From contig DAZF01000048.1 in the NCBI GenBank assembly GCA_002507205.1, forward strand, positions 1-21,671: 21,671 nt of DNA, read 5' to 3'. Within the stretch, counting starts at the first letter, position 1, and the number at the start of each line of letters is the position of its first letter. Below the pieces are notes generated by a model. It was given only the letters and a program-made list of their open reading frames with translations, did not search any database and had not been told where the DNA came from. The DNA comes from Methanolobus sp. UBA32. Its GTDB lineage: Archaea > Halobacteriota > Methanosarcinia > Methanosarcinales > Methanosarcinaceae. Of this stretch, positions 1 through 6,993 are shown piece after piece. Position numbers and translations under genes: made by a program.

Positions 1-78
1 GTAACACCAACCGACGAATACGTCAAGGTCTACGACGGTGCACGCAAGAAGCTCGAAGATCTGGGACTTGTATTCTAA
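1..78 (+). CDS. mtmB: Monomethylamine:corrinoid methyltransferase MtmB, C-terminal end only
   Basis: Frame 1 is open from the first base to TAA at 76-78 and encodes 25 residues ending in ARKKLEDLGLVF. As I remember it, this is nearly identical to the C-terminus of Methanosarcina MtmB (VTPT.EYMQVYDGARKKLE.LGLVF), hence the call. MtmB transfers the methyl group of monomethylamine to the corrinoid protein MtmC in the cytoplasm, and its catalytic residue is pyrrolysine encoded by an in-frame UAG. That codon, and any upstream mtmC, lie outside the window, so nothing can be said about them here. Two hairpins follow the stop. The paralogue at 2708-4081 and mtbA at 4768 belong to the same pathway. 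Confidence 0.85.
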   Translation, partial: VTPTDEYVKVYDGARKKLEDLGLVF

Positions 79-91
79 GTCCAAAATCCAC

Positions 92-160
92 GTGATAAAT
101 TAGTTTATCACTTCCCTAGCAGCCAGCGACTTATCACCGCTGGCTCACCCTATTTTTTAT
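92..160 (+). terminator. Double hairpin and T-tract downstream of mtmB
   Basis: Two perfect inverted repeats follow the mtmB stop. The first has arms GTGATAAA (92-99) and TTTATCAC (104-111) around a 4-base loop. The second has arms AGCCAGCG (121-128) and CGCTGGCT (138-145) around a 9-base loop, and is followed by TATTTTTTAT at 151-160. The GC-rich stem plus T-tract reads as a terminator for the rightward mtmB transcript. The first, AT-rich stem may help stabilise the 3' end or be a protein site. The convergent cotransporter gene ends at 223. Confidence 0.7.
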
Positions 161-222
161 ATGATAATGTATTTAAATCGGATATCTCATGGGATATGAC
201 CTACAAAAATTCAGTGTTTTCA

Positions 223-2466
223 TCACGCCAGAGCATTTTCTTCTCCGGAGTCGAGTGTGAAGAGGCAGGATGAACCCGTTAACTCTACCATCCTGCGGAT
301 GAACTCAAAATCAGGCTCATAGGACAGCGTGAATATATTCAGAGCTGTCTGAGGTACTTTCTGAACTATACTTTCAATATCACCTTCTAAAGCATAGGTG
401 TTGACGTTTGGAAGTCTTGCCAGTTCAGCGAGTGTCTTAATATATTCTTCTGCTATCCTTTTCTGTCCTTCCTCACCAACAGCGCTTATGAGGTTCATTG
501 AAGCCCCCCATTTTCTCTTGAGCTTGTATCCAATGAGAATTGCAAGGTCCATATTTCCAAGATTCATGCTGATCTCCCAGTCCGGGCTTTTGTCATTTAT
601 CCAGACGTTAATTGATTTGTGTCTTCCAAGGCCGGACTTTGGATGGGCTGCGTATATCACAACACCTGTACGGATATGTGATGCCTTTTGTATGATTGTC
701 CGAATGTCCTCTTCTCTCTTTTTTGATAACGGTAGTTTCAGAAATAGGATATTCGGGCGGAAGAACGCCCCGCCCAGGGCTTCCATGCCTGCAATAAGGT
801 TATCTTCAAAAGATGGTGCATCTATTATTGTCCATGACGAGAACACACCTTCATCCTGGAATGATTTTGTGATATCCGGCAGTCTTGAGTATAGTTCCAT
901 TTCATCTACTTTGCCTGTAAGACCTAAAATTTTAATAAATCCTTTCGGATAGGAGATATCTCTTATCAGATTGAACATACCTCGCAGTTCCTGTGGATCT
1001 TCTATGGGTACCAATAGATTTGCTGTCCATGCCCTTTCCCTGGATACAGTAATGTCGTTGACTCTCTTTGCCGCCCATTCGGCCAGTGCTACAAAAAGTC
1101 CGCTGCGCACATCTCCAAAAGGCGCTTTGAGATGTTTGTGTAAAAGAAAGCTATGTATGGATACAACAACAACCATTGCCACAAGAGTGAATGTAGAGTT
1201 CACTGTGAACATTACAAAAAGACAACCTGCTGCTCCAAGGAACGATACAGCCAGAGGTATCCTGAAGAGAGGCCTGAAGCTAACCAGATTCAGGCTCTGT
1301 TCCATGAAAACCACCACATTGATCATTGCATATGTGAGCAGGAAAAACATGGTGATAAGGGGAGCAATAGCATTAAGGTCTCGAAGCATTAATGCAATAA
1401 GTACGATTGCACCTGTGAATATTATAGAGTTCCTAGGTTCACCTGATTGTGTTCTTATTGAGAACCATTTGCTTTTTGGCAGTATGCTGCTATCTCCCAA
1501 GGCTTGCAATATCCTTGGTGCACCAACGATGGAAGCCAGTGCAGAAGAGAAAGTTGCTCCAAGCAGGCCCGCCACGACTATAGGTTTCCATGCTGCGCGT
1601 TCTATCATGATGGTGTAATTGCTGACAAGTTCATCCGGGGTTGCGGAGCGGATCAGCCAGTAAGCCAGTAAAAGATAAATGATAGTGCCTAGTACAATTG
1701 CTGACATGGTGCCCACCGGGATACTCTCACGTGGATTTTTCAATTCTCCTGACATGTTCGCTCCGGCCATGATACCTGTGGCTGCAGGGAAAAATACTGC
1801 AAAAAGTGCCCAGAATCCAATTCCTGTGAACATGTTCTCAGAAGAACCAGAAAATGTTCCCCACCATGTTATGGGCTGCTGTGCCGGAACCGAATATAAT
1901 GTCCAGAATATAGAGATCAGGGAGCCGACGGTGATTGCCAAAATTACGTACTGAATCCTGAATGCAAGGCTGGCACTTATGTAAGCGATGATGAATAGGG
2001 CTGCAAAGGTGCCCAGATCTATAAGAATTGCCGGATGGTCCGGGAATATCCATTGCCAGCCGCTACGGAAACCAAATATATACATAGCTACTGCAAGAGC
2101 CTGTGCCAGATAAAGTGGAATACCAATGCTCCCTCCTACTTCGAGTCCCAATGACTGGGAGATAATCGAGAAAGCACCGCCTGCACCTATACGGATATTG
2201 GTTGTTATCGAGGAGAGTGATAATCCAGTTAGAAATACTATGCCGCATGAAAGCAGGATAATAAGCCAGGCACCCAGAAGACCTGCATTTCCCACTATCC
2301 ACCCTTCTCTCAAGTACATTATCACTCCCAGAATTGTGAGTATAGTTGGTGTGAAAACACCATCAAAGGTACCGAAAAGTTTGCCTTTAGCTACCTCGTG
2401 TTCATGAACTTGCTCCTGTAATGTAGGCTCTTGAGCATCAGTTGGAAAATTATTAGTCTCTACCAT
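223..2466 (-). CDS. Cation-chloride cotransporter-like (SLC12/APC) permease
   Basis: This 747-residue membrane protein has about 12 hydrophobic segments in residues 45-450, followed by a soluble C-terminal domain of about 300 residues. It shows family hallmarks: GVIMYLREGWIVGNAGLLGA in the first helix and FFPAATGIMAGANMSGELKN in the middle, as in Na-K-Cl and K-Cl cotransporters. The closest known relative is the Methanosarcina cotransporter whose C-terminal domain resembles universal stress proteins. It presumably moves cations (K+, Na+, possibly NH4+) with chloride across the membrane; the substrate is not proven. The ATG at 2466 follows GGGG by 5 bases. The gene lies between mtmB (convergent) and the mtmB-like gene, so methylammonium transport is worth considering but is only inferred. 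The stop is TGA. Confidence 0.85.
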   Translation of the reverse strand: MVETNNFPTDAQEPTLQEQVHEHEVAKGKLFGTFDGVFTPTILTILGVIMYLREGWIVGNAGLLGAWLIILLSCGIVFLTGLSLSSITTNIRIGAGGAFSIISQSLGLEVGGSIGIPLYLAQALAVAMYIFGFRSGWQWIFPDHPAILIDLGTFAALFIIAYISASLAFRIQYVILAITVGSLISIFWTLYSVPAQQPITWWGTFSGSSENMFTGIGFWALFAVFFPAATGIMAGANMSGELKNPRESIPVGTMSAIVLGTIIYLLLAYWLIRSATPDELVSNYTIMIERAAWKPIVVAGLLGATFSSALASIVGAPRILQALGDSSILPKSKWFSIRTQSGEPRNSIIFTGAIVLIALMLRDLNAIAPLITMFFLLTYAMINVVVFMEQSLNLVSFRPLFRIPLAVSFLGAAGCLFVMFTVNSTFTLVAMVVVVSIHSFLLHKHLKAPFGDVRSGLFVALAEWAAKRVNDITVSRERAWTANLLVPIEDPQELRGMFNLIRDISYPKGFIKILGLTGKVDEMELYSRLPDITKSFQDEGVFSSWTIIDAPSFEDNLIAGMEALGGAFFRPNILFLKLPLSKKREEDIRTIIQKASHIRTGVVIYAAHPKSGLGRHKSINVWINDKSPDWEISMNLGNMDLAILIGYKLKRKWGASMNLISAVGEEGQKRIAEEYIKTLAELARLPNVNTYALEGDIESIVQKVPQTALNIFTLSYEPDFEFIRRMVELTGSSCLFTLDSGEENALA

Positions 2467-2528
2467 TATGTCCCCAATTATGATGGGCTATACGACTAAT
2501 AATAGTTGTTGGACTTTGTAGAAAACGT

Positions 2529-2542
2529 GCAACTTAAAATAT
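2529..2542 (-). promoter_or_regulatory. Possible TATA box of the cotransporter gene
   Basis: On the minus strand this reads GATATTTTAAGTTG, an archaeal TATA-like element about 65 bases upstream of the ATG at 2466. The rest of the 241-base gap 2467-2707 shows only weak signals. A small stem (CTGTT-TG-AACAG, 2682-2693) followed by a T-rich stretch on the minus strand may help terminate the mtmB-like transcript. Confidence 0.35.
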
Positions 2543-2707
2543 CACAGAATACATGAAGCAATAGATTTGATGGGCATTAGTTATGATAAAAAAGACGAAG
2601 GGATTAGATGTGTTTTGTTCAACAAACTCGTTATTTTATTTAGACAGTGTTCGTAGTATCATGAAACAAAAATCACAACTGCTGTTTGAACAGAATTTAA
2701 TATCTTT

Positions 2708-4081
2708 TCAAACCGGCTCCCCCGGAATATCTCCCATAATCTCATATGAGATCTTCCTATAGAGTGTCAGGTACTCCTCGGTGGGTTCCATGTCATATTC
2801 TGAGCGGATGTTGTAGCATTTGTTGAAGGGTTTGCCTTCTGGGGGGTTTTTGAGGCGGTCAACATATTTGGCGTATATTTTAGCTACCAGTTTGTTGGCT
2901 TCGGAGAGTGTCAGGTGAGTTGCCATCTGTGCCATCTCACCCATGAACCGGGATTCCAGTCCGGAGGAGTGATCAGGGGTACTTCCCAGGCGACCGGTTG
3001 GTCCTAACAGCATATTTCTTCCGCACACAGTGTCTCCTATTGCCTGTGCAGCAGTTTCATAGAGCATCATGTCGGTACAGATACCGGCAGCATTCCAGTA
3101 GTATCTTGCAGTATAATAGTTCATATTCCTGGAAATGGCAAGTGATGCCATGTTGGATGCCCACAATATCTCCCTGGCAGAGGATGAGCCTGTTTCAGCA
3201 TGCACTGCACCGGATGCGTGTATGCTTGAGTGTGCCAGCACCTTGGATTGCAGGGTCTCTGCCACATCTATGATTGCAAGTCCTTCAGGGGAACCAATGC
3301 ATGGTCCTCCGTAAACAGGTACCTGTCCTGAAATATAGTGGTTGCCGTGTTCCTGATGGTAGATGCATTTTGACAGGGTTTCATAATCTACTTTCAGGTC
3401 GTCCATGTAGACTTCCTGAGGGTCGGCACTTGAATAAAGCTCATCTGATGATACAAGTAAGGATGATGTAGTAAGAGTTGAGGTACTAGGACCCATGAGT
3501 GCAAGCCCCTCTCTTCCGGCTATCTTTGTAGCCAGTCTCTCATTTCTGGATGCCTTGAGAACTGCAAGCATCTCCAGCGGACTCTTGGGTTGTATATACT
3601 CCCCTCCGAATTGTTTCATGGCTCCGCTGTAGATTCCCTGTACAACATTTTCCTGTACAGAACTTAAATTAATGTAAAGGAAATTCTCCTCTGATACGCT
3701 TCCACCCATGGGGCCACCTATGATTATAGGCGGGTATGAGACCATAGGGTAGCGGTTTGGCACAACTACTTTTTCCTTGAGCCTTCCGATCTCAAGTGGG
3801 TTTGTGGTGTTCAGGGCCTTTAAAATATCTTCTTCATCGATATTGATAACTCGCTGGGTGCTTCTGCAGAATATCCCTACGGAATGAAGAAGTTCAATGC
3901 CTGCTTCAAAAACAGAATCAGCGACTTCAAGGTCTTCCGGTACAAAAACAGAAGGATCATACTCTATTTCGTATTTAAGGGCCAGCTCCTCTGATTTTTT
4001 GAAAACTTTAATGTCATGCTCTCTTTCAGTCCGTTTTTCTCCATCGATAGCATATTTCAGGTACTTGTAGATGTTTTGCAT
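2708..4081 (-). CDS. MtmB-like methyltransferase paralogue without pyrrolysine
   Basis: This 457-residue protein is collinear with MtmB (458 residues). Shared blocks include IIIGGPMGGSVSEENF, QPKSPLEMLA, AGREGLALMGPSTS, VPVYGG, the ETAAQAIGD segment, and a C-terminal EYLTLYRK block. In MtmB the segment AGRPGMGV-Pyl-GPETS carries pyrrolysine. Here the same place reads AGREGLALMGPSTS, and the codon at 3494-3496 (minus strand) is ATG, Met196. There is no in-frame TAG and the gene is intact. From memory of MtmB, its DEQMPIFGG block reads SGQVPVYGG here, so an acidic residue is also lost, while the Gln of the ASAQSITD block is kept. Two ATGs compete: 4087 is 1 base from GGAG (4092-4089) and 4081 is 7 bases away, so I chose 4081. 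No corrinoid protein gene is adjacent. Substrate unknown; methylated amine is a guess. Confidence 0.88.
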   Translation of the reverse strand: MQNIYKYLKYAIDGEKRTEREHDIKVFKKSEELALKYEIEYDPSVFVPEDLEVADSVFEAGIELLHSVGIFCRSTQRVINIDEEDILKALNTTNPLEIGRLKEKVVVPNRYPMVSYPPIIIGGPMGGSVSEENFLYINLSSVQENVVQGIYSGAMKQFGGEYIQPKSPLEMLAVLKASRNERLATKIAGREGLALMGPSTSTLTTSSLLVSSDELYSSADPQEVYMDDLKVDYETLSKCIYHQEHGNHYISGQVPVYGGPCIGSPEGLAIIDVAETLQSKVLAHSSIHASGAVHAETGSSSAREILWASNMASLAISRNMNYYTARYYWNAAGICTDMMLYETAAQAIGDTVCGRNMLLGPTGRLGSTPDHSSGLESRFMGEMAQMATHLTLSEANKLVAKIYAKYVDRLKNPPEGKPFNKCYNIRSEYDMEPTEEYLTLYRKISYEIMGDIPGEPV

Positions 4082-4171
4082 GATCATTCTCCTATTTAGA
4101 AAAAGAATAGCCCTATCAAATGATCAGATAGATTAAGTTTTTTTCTAATAAAAAGTAGTCATTTGTTTCTT

Positions 4172-4184
4172 CTATTTATATTTT
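4172..4184 (-). promoter_or_regulatory. TATA-like element for the mtmB-like gene, with an upstream copy
   Basis: On the minus strand this is AAAATATAAATAG, a good archaeal TATA box about 90 bases upstream of the start at 4081. An identical 13-base copy lies at 4449-4461, also on the minus strand, and a partial one (CTATTTATGTC on the plus strand) is near 4644-4654. Tandem promoters or a long leader are possible. Confidence 0.4.
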
Positions 4185-4708
4185 GTCACTCATTCACACT
4201 GTAAATTACAACTTATTTTGCAAATACAGTGTATTGATATTGACCTCAGATAATTTGGTGAGAATATAGTATGATTAATTTGATGATCATTATATGTAAA
4301 ATTCTTTTTCACTCCATGATAATAACATGCATGGCCAATATCTTTTATTTAAGTTGTTAATCTCAGCATATTATCTGAGTTCGATATTTTCATAAAATGC
4401 TCATTTCTTATCTCTATCTCCTTTTTCCGTTGTCACTTTTTAGAATTACTATTTATATTTTATGTCTTGTACTAATATTAGCAAAATCCTCTGAATTTTA
4501 GTATTCATGGGAGATATTTTGAATGTAATGTTTATTACATACTAATTTATTTGTGTGTGTAATTTTCAAAAACACATTCATAAGACTTCATGTATTTTCA
4601 TTTTTCTTAAGATGTCTGTTTTCCTAACGAGGTATTTAATCTCCTATTTATGTCTTTCTAAGCTTGTTCTTTCTTTTTTGATATATAAAATTATCTACTT
4701 GGCTATGG

Positions 4709-4721
4709 AAAAATATATATA
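4709..4721 (+). promoter_or_regulatory. TATA box of mtbA
   Basis: AAAAATATATATA lies 46 bases before the chosen ATG at 4768. This places the transcription start near 4740-4746 and leaves a short leader of about 25 bases containing the GGAG ribosome binding site at 4755-4758. Confidence 0.55.
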
Positions 4722-4767
4722 CTGGTGAACCCCATTTGTCACTTATCACACTATGGAGTTTGAATAT

Positions 4768-5787
4768 ATGGCAGAATATACACCCAAAGAAAGATTAGCA
4801 CGTGCATTGAAAGGTCAACCTGTTGACAGGATGCCTGCTGTCTCAGTAACCCAGACCGGAACAGTTGAACAGATGGAAGCCTGTGGTGCCTTCTGGCCGG
4901 AAGCCAATGATGATGCAGAAAAGATGGCAACACTTGCAGAAGCAGGTCACACAGTAGTAGGATTTGAAGCTGTGCGCGTACCTTTTGATATCACTGCTGA
5001 AGCAGAGTTCTTCGGATGTGAGATCAAAGCCGGTACAAAAGAACAACAGCCATCAGTTGTCGGTCATGTTGTAAAGACGGTTGAGGACATCGAAAAACTC
5101 AGAGGCTATAACCTTGACCACGGCAGGATCGGTGTTGTATGTGAGGCAATCAAGATCCTTACAGACAAGTATGGCGAAGAACTTCCTATCATGGGCAGCA
5201 TGATCGGTCCTTTCTCCCTTGCACAGCACATCAATGGTGATGAATGGTTCATGGCTATTTTCACAAACGAAGCGTTCGCCCTTGAACTGATGGAGTTCAC
5301 AACCGATTTCAACATTGCATACGCAAAGAAAATGGTCGAGAACGGTGCTGACACAATGGTCATCATTGACCCGACAGCCAGTGCACAGCTTATCGGTGCT
5401 CAGTTCTATGAGAAGTTCGTAGTACCTTTCCACAAGAAGATATGTGATGCAATGCACGAGCTCAACGTACCAGTAGTATTACACATCTGTGGTGACACAA
5501 CCCAGGGTCTTGCACTCATGGAATCATCCGGTGTTGACGGAATAAGCGTCGATCAGAATGTCGATGCAGCAACCGCAGTGAGCAAGGTTGAAAAGGCTAT
5601 CATAGTTGGAAACCTTGACCCGGTGAACATGCTCTGGAACCAGACACCTGAAGCTATCAGGGAACAGTCCCAGAAAGTCCTGGATGCAGGCGTAGGACTG
5701 CTTGGTCCTGGATGTGGTATCGTGAGCAAGACCCCAACAGAGAATCTCCGGGCAATGGTGGAGATGGCCAAGAGCCACAAATATTGA
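4768..5787 (+). CDS. mtbA: Methylcobamide:CoM methyltransferase MtbA
   Basis: This zinc enzyme of the uroporphyrinogen decarboxylase fold moves the methyl group from methylated corrinoid proteins (MtmC, MtbC, MttC) to coenzyme M in methylamine methanogenesis. The sequence closely follows Methanosarcina Mtb[10 protein letters not shown] at the start, [32 protein letters not shown] and [16 protein letters not shown]. Zinc ligands are visible as His239-x-Cys241 in VVLHICGD and Cys316 in GPGCG. An ATG at 4753 is in frame, but GGAG (4755-4758) lies inside that extension and is 9 bases from the ATG at 4768. The latter also gives 339 residues, the usual length of MtbA, so I chose 4768. It is monocistronic, with its own TATA box and terminator. 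MtaA is the nearest alternative, but the residues fit MtbA better. Confidence 0.93.
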   Translation: MAEYTPKERLARALKGQPVDRMPAVSVTQTGTVEQMEACGAFWPEANDDAEKMATLAEAGHTVVGFEAVRVPFDITAEAEFFGCEIKAGTKEQQPSVVGHVVKTVEDIEKLRGYNLDHGRIGVVCEAIKILTDKYGEELPIMGSMIGPFSLAQHINGDEWFMAIFTNEAFALELMEFTTDFNIAYAKKMVENGADTMVIIDPTASAQLIGAQFYEKFVVPFHKKICDAMHELNVPVVLHICGDTTQGLALMESSGVDGISVDQNVDAATAVSKVEKAIIVGNLDPVNMLWNQTPEAIREQSQKVLDAGVGLLGPGCGIVSKTPTENLRAMVEMAKSHKY

Positions 5788-5815
5788 ACTATAGTTCATA
5801 GATTCCGCCTCCGTA

Positions 5816-5875
5816 ACACCGGCACTTTTTCGCATGGAAGTGCCGGTGTCTGCTACTCTTTTCCTTTTGTTTCCT
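5816..5875 (+). terminator. Terminator of mtbA
   Basis: A perfect 12-bp inverted repeat, ACACCGGCACTT (5816-5827) and AAGTGCCGGTGT (5838-5849), surrounds a 10-base loop and is followed by a pyrimidine- and T-rich tract. It starts 28 bases after the mtbA stop. Confidence 0.85.
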
Positions 5876-5888
5876 GTTTTTCCACACA

Positions 5889-5898
5889 TTTATATATA
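5889..5898 (+). promoter_or_regulatory. TATA box of taw1
   Basis: TTTATATATA lies 24 bases before the ATG at 5922, so transcription should start at or within a few bases of the start codon. No Shine-Dalgarno sequence precedes the ATG, which suggests a leaderless mRNA. Confidence 0.55.
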
Positions 5899-5921
5899 CT
5901 GAAATTCTACTAGATTCCAAG

Positions 5922-6860
5922 ATGTCCCGCAGAAAACAGAAAGATATTGAGATCACAGATTTTAAAAGTCTGCTGAAGAAACAGGGTTATAGTCTTGCAG
6001 GTAAGCACAGTGCTGTCAAGACCTGCCTGTGGCTTCGAAGGTCCATCAAAGATGAAGGCGAGTGTTACAAGTCCGCCTTCTACGGGATCCATTCGCATCG
6101 TTGTCTTCAGATGACGCCTACACTCATGTGTAACCAGAAGTGCCTGCACTGCTGGAGGCCCACGGAAGTAGATGTACCCATGCCCGTTGAATGGGACTCT
6201 CCAGTGGAAATAGTGGGGTCTTCAATAGAATCCCAGAGAAAACTTGTATCAGGTTTTGGAGACTCAGCTCCGCTTGAACGCTGGAATGAAGGCAAAAATC
6301 CCCGGCATGTTGCCATCTCTCTCTCAGGAGAGCCTACTCTTTTTCCGCTTCTTCCGGAACTCATAGACGAGTATAAGGCACAGGGGTTCACAACTTTTGT
6401 TGTAAGTAATGGTACTGTCCCTGACATGATGGCAAAGATAAACCCTGCTCAGTTATACATGAGCCTTGATGCTCCTGACAGGGAAACATATGAAAAGGTC
6501 TGTGTTCCGAACTCCTCTTCATTATGGGACAGTATTCTCAGATCCCTTGAAGTACTCAAAACCAAGGAAACAAGGACAGTCATTCGCATAACCCTTATAA
6601 AAGGGGTCAATATGTTCAACTCCGAAGGTTTTGCAGAACTCATAAAGATAGCCGAACCTGATTATATAGAGGTCAAAGCCTATATGCACCTTGGTTTTTC
6701 AAGAAAGAGATTGCCCCGTGAAGCAATGCCTTCCCATGAAGAAGTAATGGCCTTCTCAGAAGAACTGGCAGAACATCTCGGCTACAAGGTTGCAGGGGAT
6801 GTTGAGGTCAGCAGGGTTGTCCTGCTTTCAAAAGATGGGCTTGTTTCCCCTCTTATGTAG
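5922..6860 (+). CDS. taw1: tRNA 4-demethylwyosine synthase Taw1 (radical SAM)
   Basis: Taw1/TYW1 converts N1-methylguanosine at position 37 of tRNA-Phe to 4-demethylwyosine using pyruvate and SAM. The protein has 312 residues, matching the archaeal enzyme length. The radical-SAM cluster motif CNQKCLHC gives Cys70, Cys74 and Cys77. Three upstream cysteines at 35, 48 and 61, spaced 13 apart, match the ligands of the second 4Fe-4S cluster of Taw1. HVAISLSGEPTLFP and YMSLDAPDRETYEKVC are further family blocks. The gene ends in TAG (6858-6860), the only TAG stop in this window. If UAG were read as pyrrolysine, 19 more codons would follow to another TAG at 6918-6920. The normal length at the first TAG argues that it is a true stop. 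The substrate m1G37 is made by Trm5-family enzymes; a relative lies at 10705. Confidence 0.93.
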   Translation: MSRRKQKDIEITDFKSLLKKQGYSLAGKHSAVKTCLWLRRSIKDEGECYKSAFYGIHSHRCLQMTPTLMCNQKCLHCWRPTEVDVPMPVEWDSPVEIVGSSIESQRKLVSGFGDSAPLERWNEGKNPRHVAISLSGEPTLFPLLPELIDEYKAQGFTTFVVSNGTVPDMMAKINPAQLYMSLDAPDRETYEKVCVPNSSSLWDSILRSLEVLKTKETRTVIRITLIKGVNMFNSEGFAELIKIAEPDYIEVKAYMHLGFSRKRLPREAMPSHEEVMAFSEELAEHLGYKVAGDVEVSRVVLLSKDGLVSPLM

Positions 6861-6906
6861 TATAATAATCTTCCATATGAAGAATTAACGATGCTTACCT
6901 GTCACA

Positions 6907-6919
6907 ACTTATATTTATA
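6907..6919 (+). promoter_or_regulatory. Possible TATA box of prf1
   Basis: CTTATATTTATA lies about 75 bases before the aRF1 ATG. It overlaps the possible read-through extension of taw1. The leader carries CGGAG at 6979-6983, 10 bases before the start. Confidence 0.45.
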
Positions 6920-6993
6920 GCAACGCATACATAAGCAACAAAAATAATCGAAGATATAGATAATCTCTTCATTTCAACCGGAGTATTCACACA

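Larger units (their letters stand above)
4088..4767. promoter_or_regulatory. Long AT-rich divergent regulatory region between mtmB-like and mtbA
   Basis: I see no convincing gene in this stretch; the longest small reading frames are about 20 codons without ribosome binding sites. It contains several inverted repeats. ACACTGTA (4196-4203) pairs with TACAGTGT (4225-4232). CTCAGATAAT (4245-4254) pairs with ATTATCTGAG (4370-4379), and the latter also overlaps a local stem CTCAG (4362-4366) with CTGAG (4375-4379). ATGTAAT-GTTT-ATTACAT spans 4523-4540. Long leaders are known for methyltransferase genes in Methanosarcina, and these could be operators or leader hairpins of either divergent gene. Confidence 0.5.

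Noticed and set aside
971..1618. 215-codon open frame on the plus strand
   Set aside because: It is antisense to the cotransporter gene and shows no recognisable motif.
3494..3496. Possible hidden amber codon in the mtmB-like gene
   Set aside because: The codon was read directly on the minus strand as ATG and no in-frame TAG exists in the gene.
4330..4400. 22-codon small open frame in the long intergenic region
   Set aside because: No ribosome binding site is present and it is short enough to arise by chance in AT-rich DNA.
4753..4767. Upstream in-frame ATG that would lengthen MtbA by five residues
   Set aside because: The GGAG ribosome binding site lies inside this stretch and the start at 4768 gives the normal 339-residue protein.
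5053..5457. 134-codon minus-strand open frame within mtbA
   Set aside because: It lies entirely under the well-supported mtbA frame and is Cys-rich without any family pattern.
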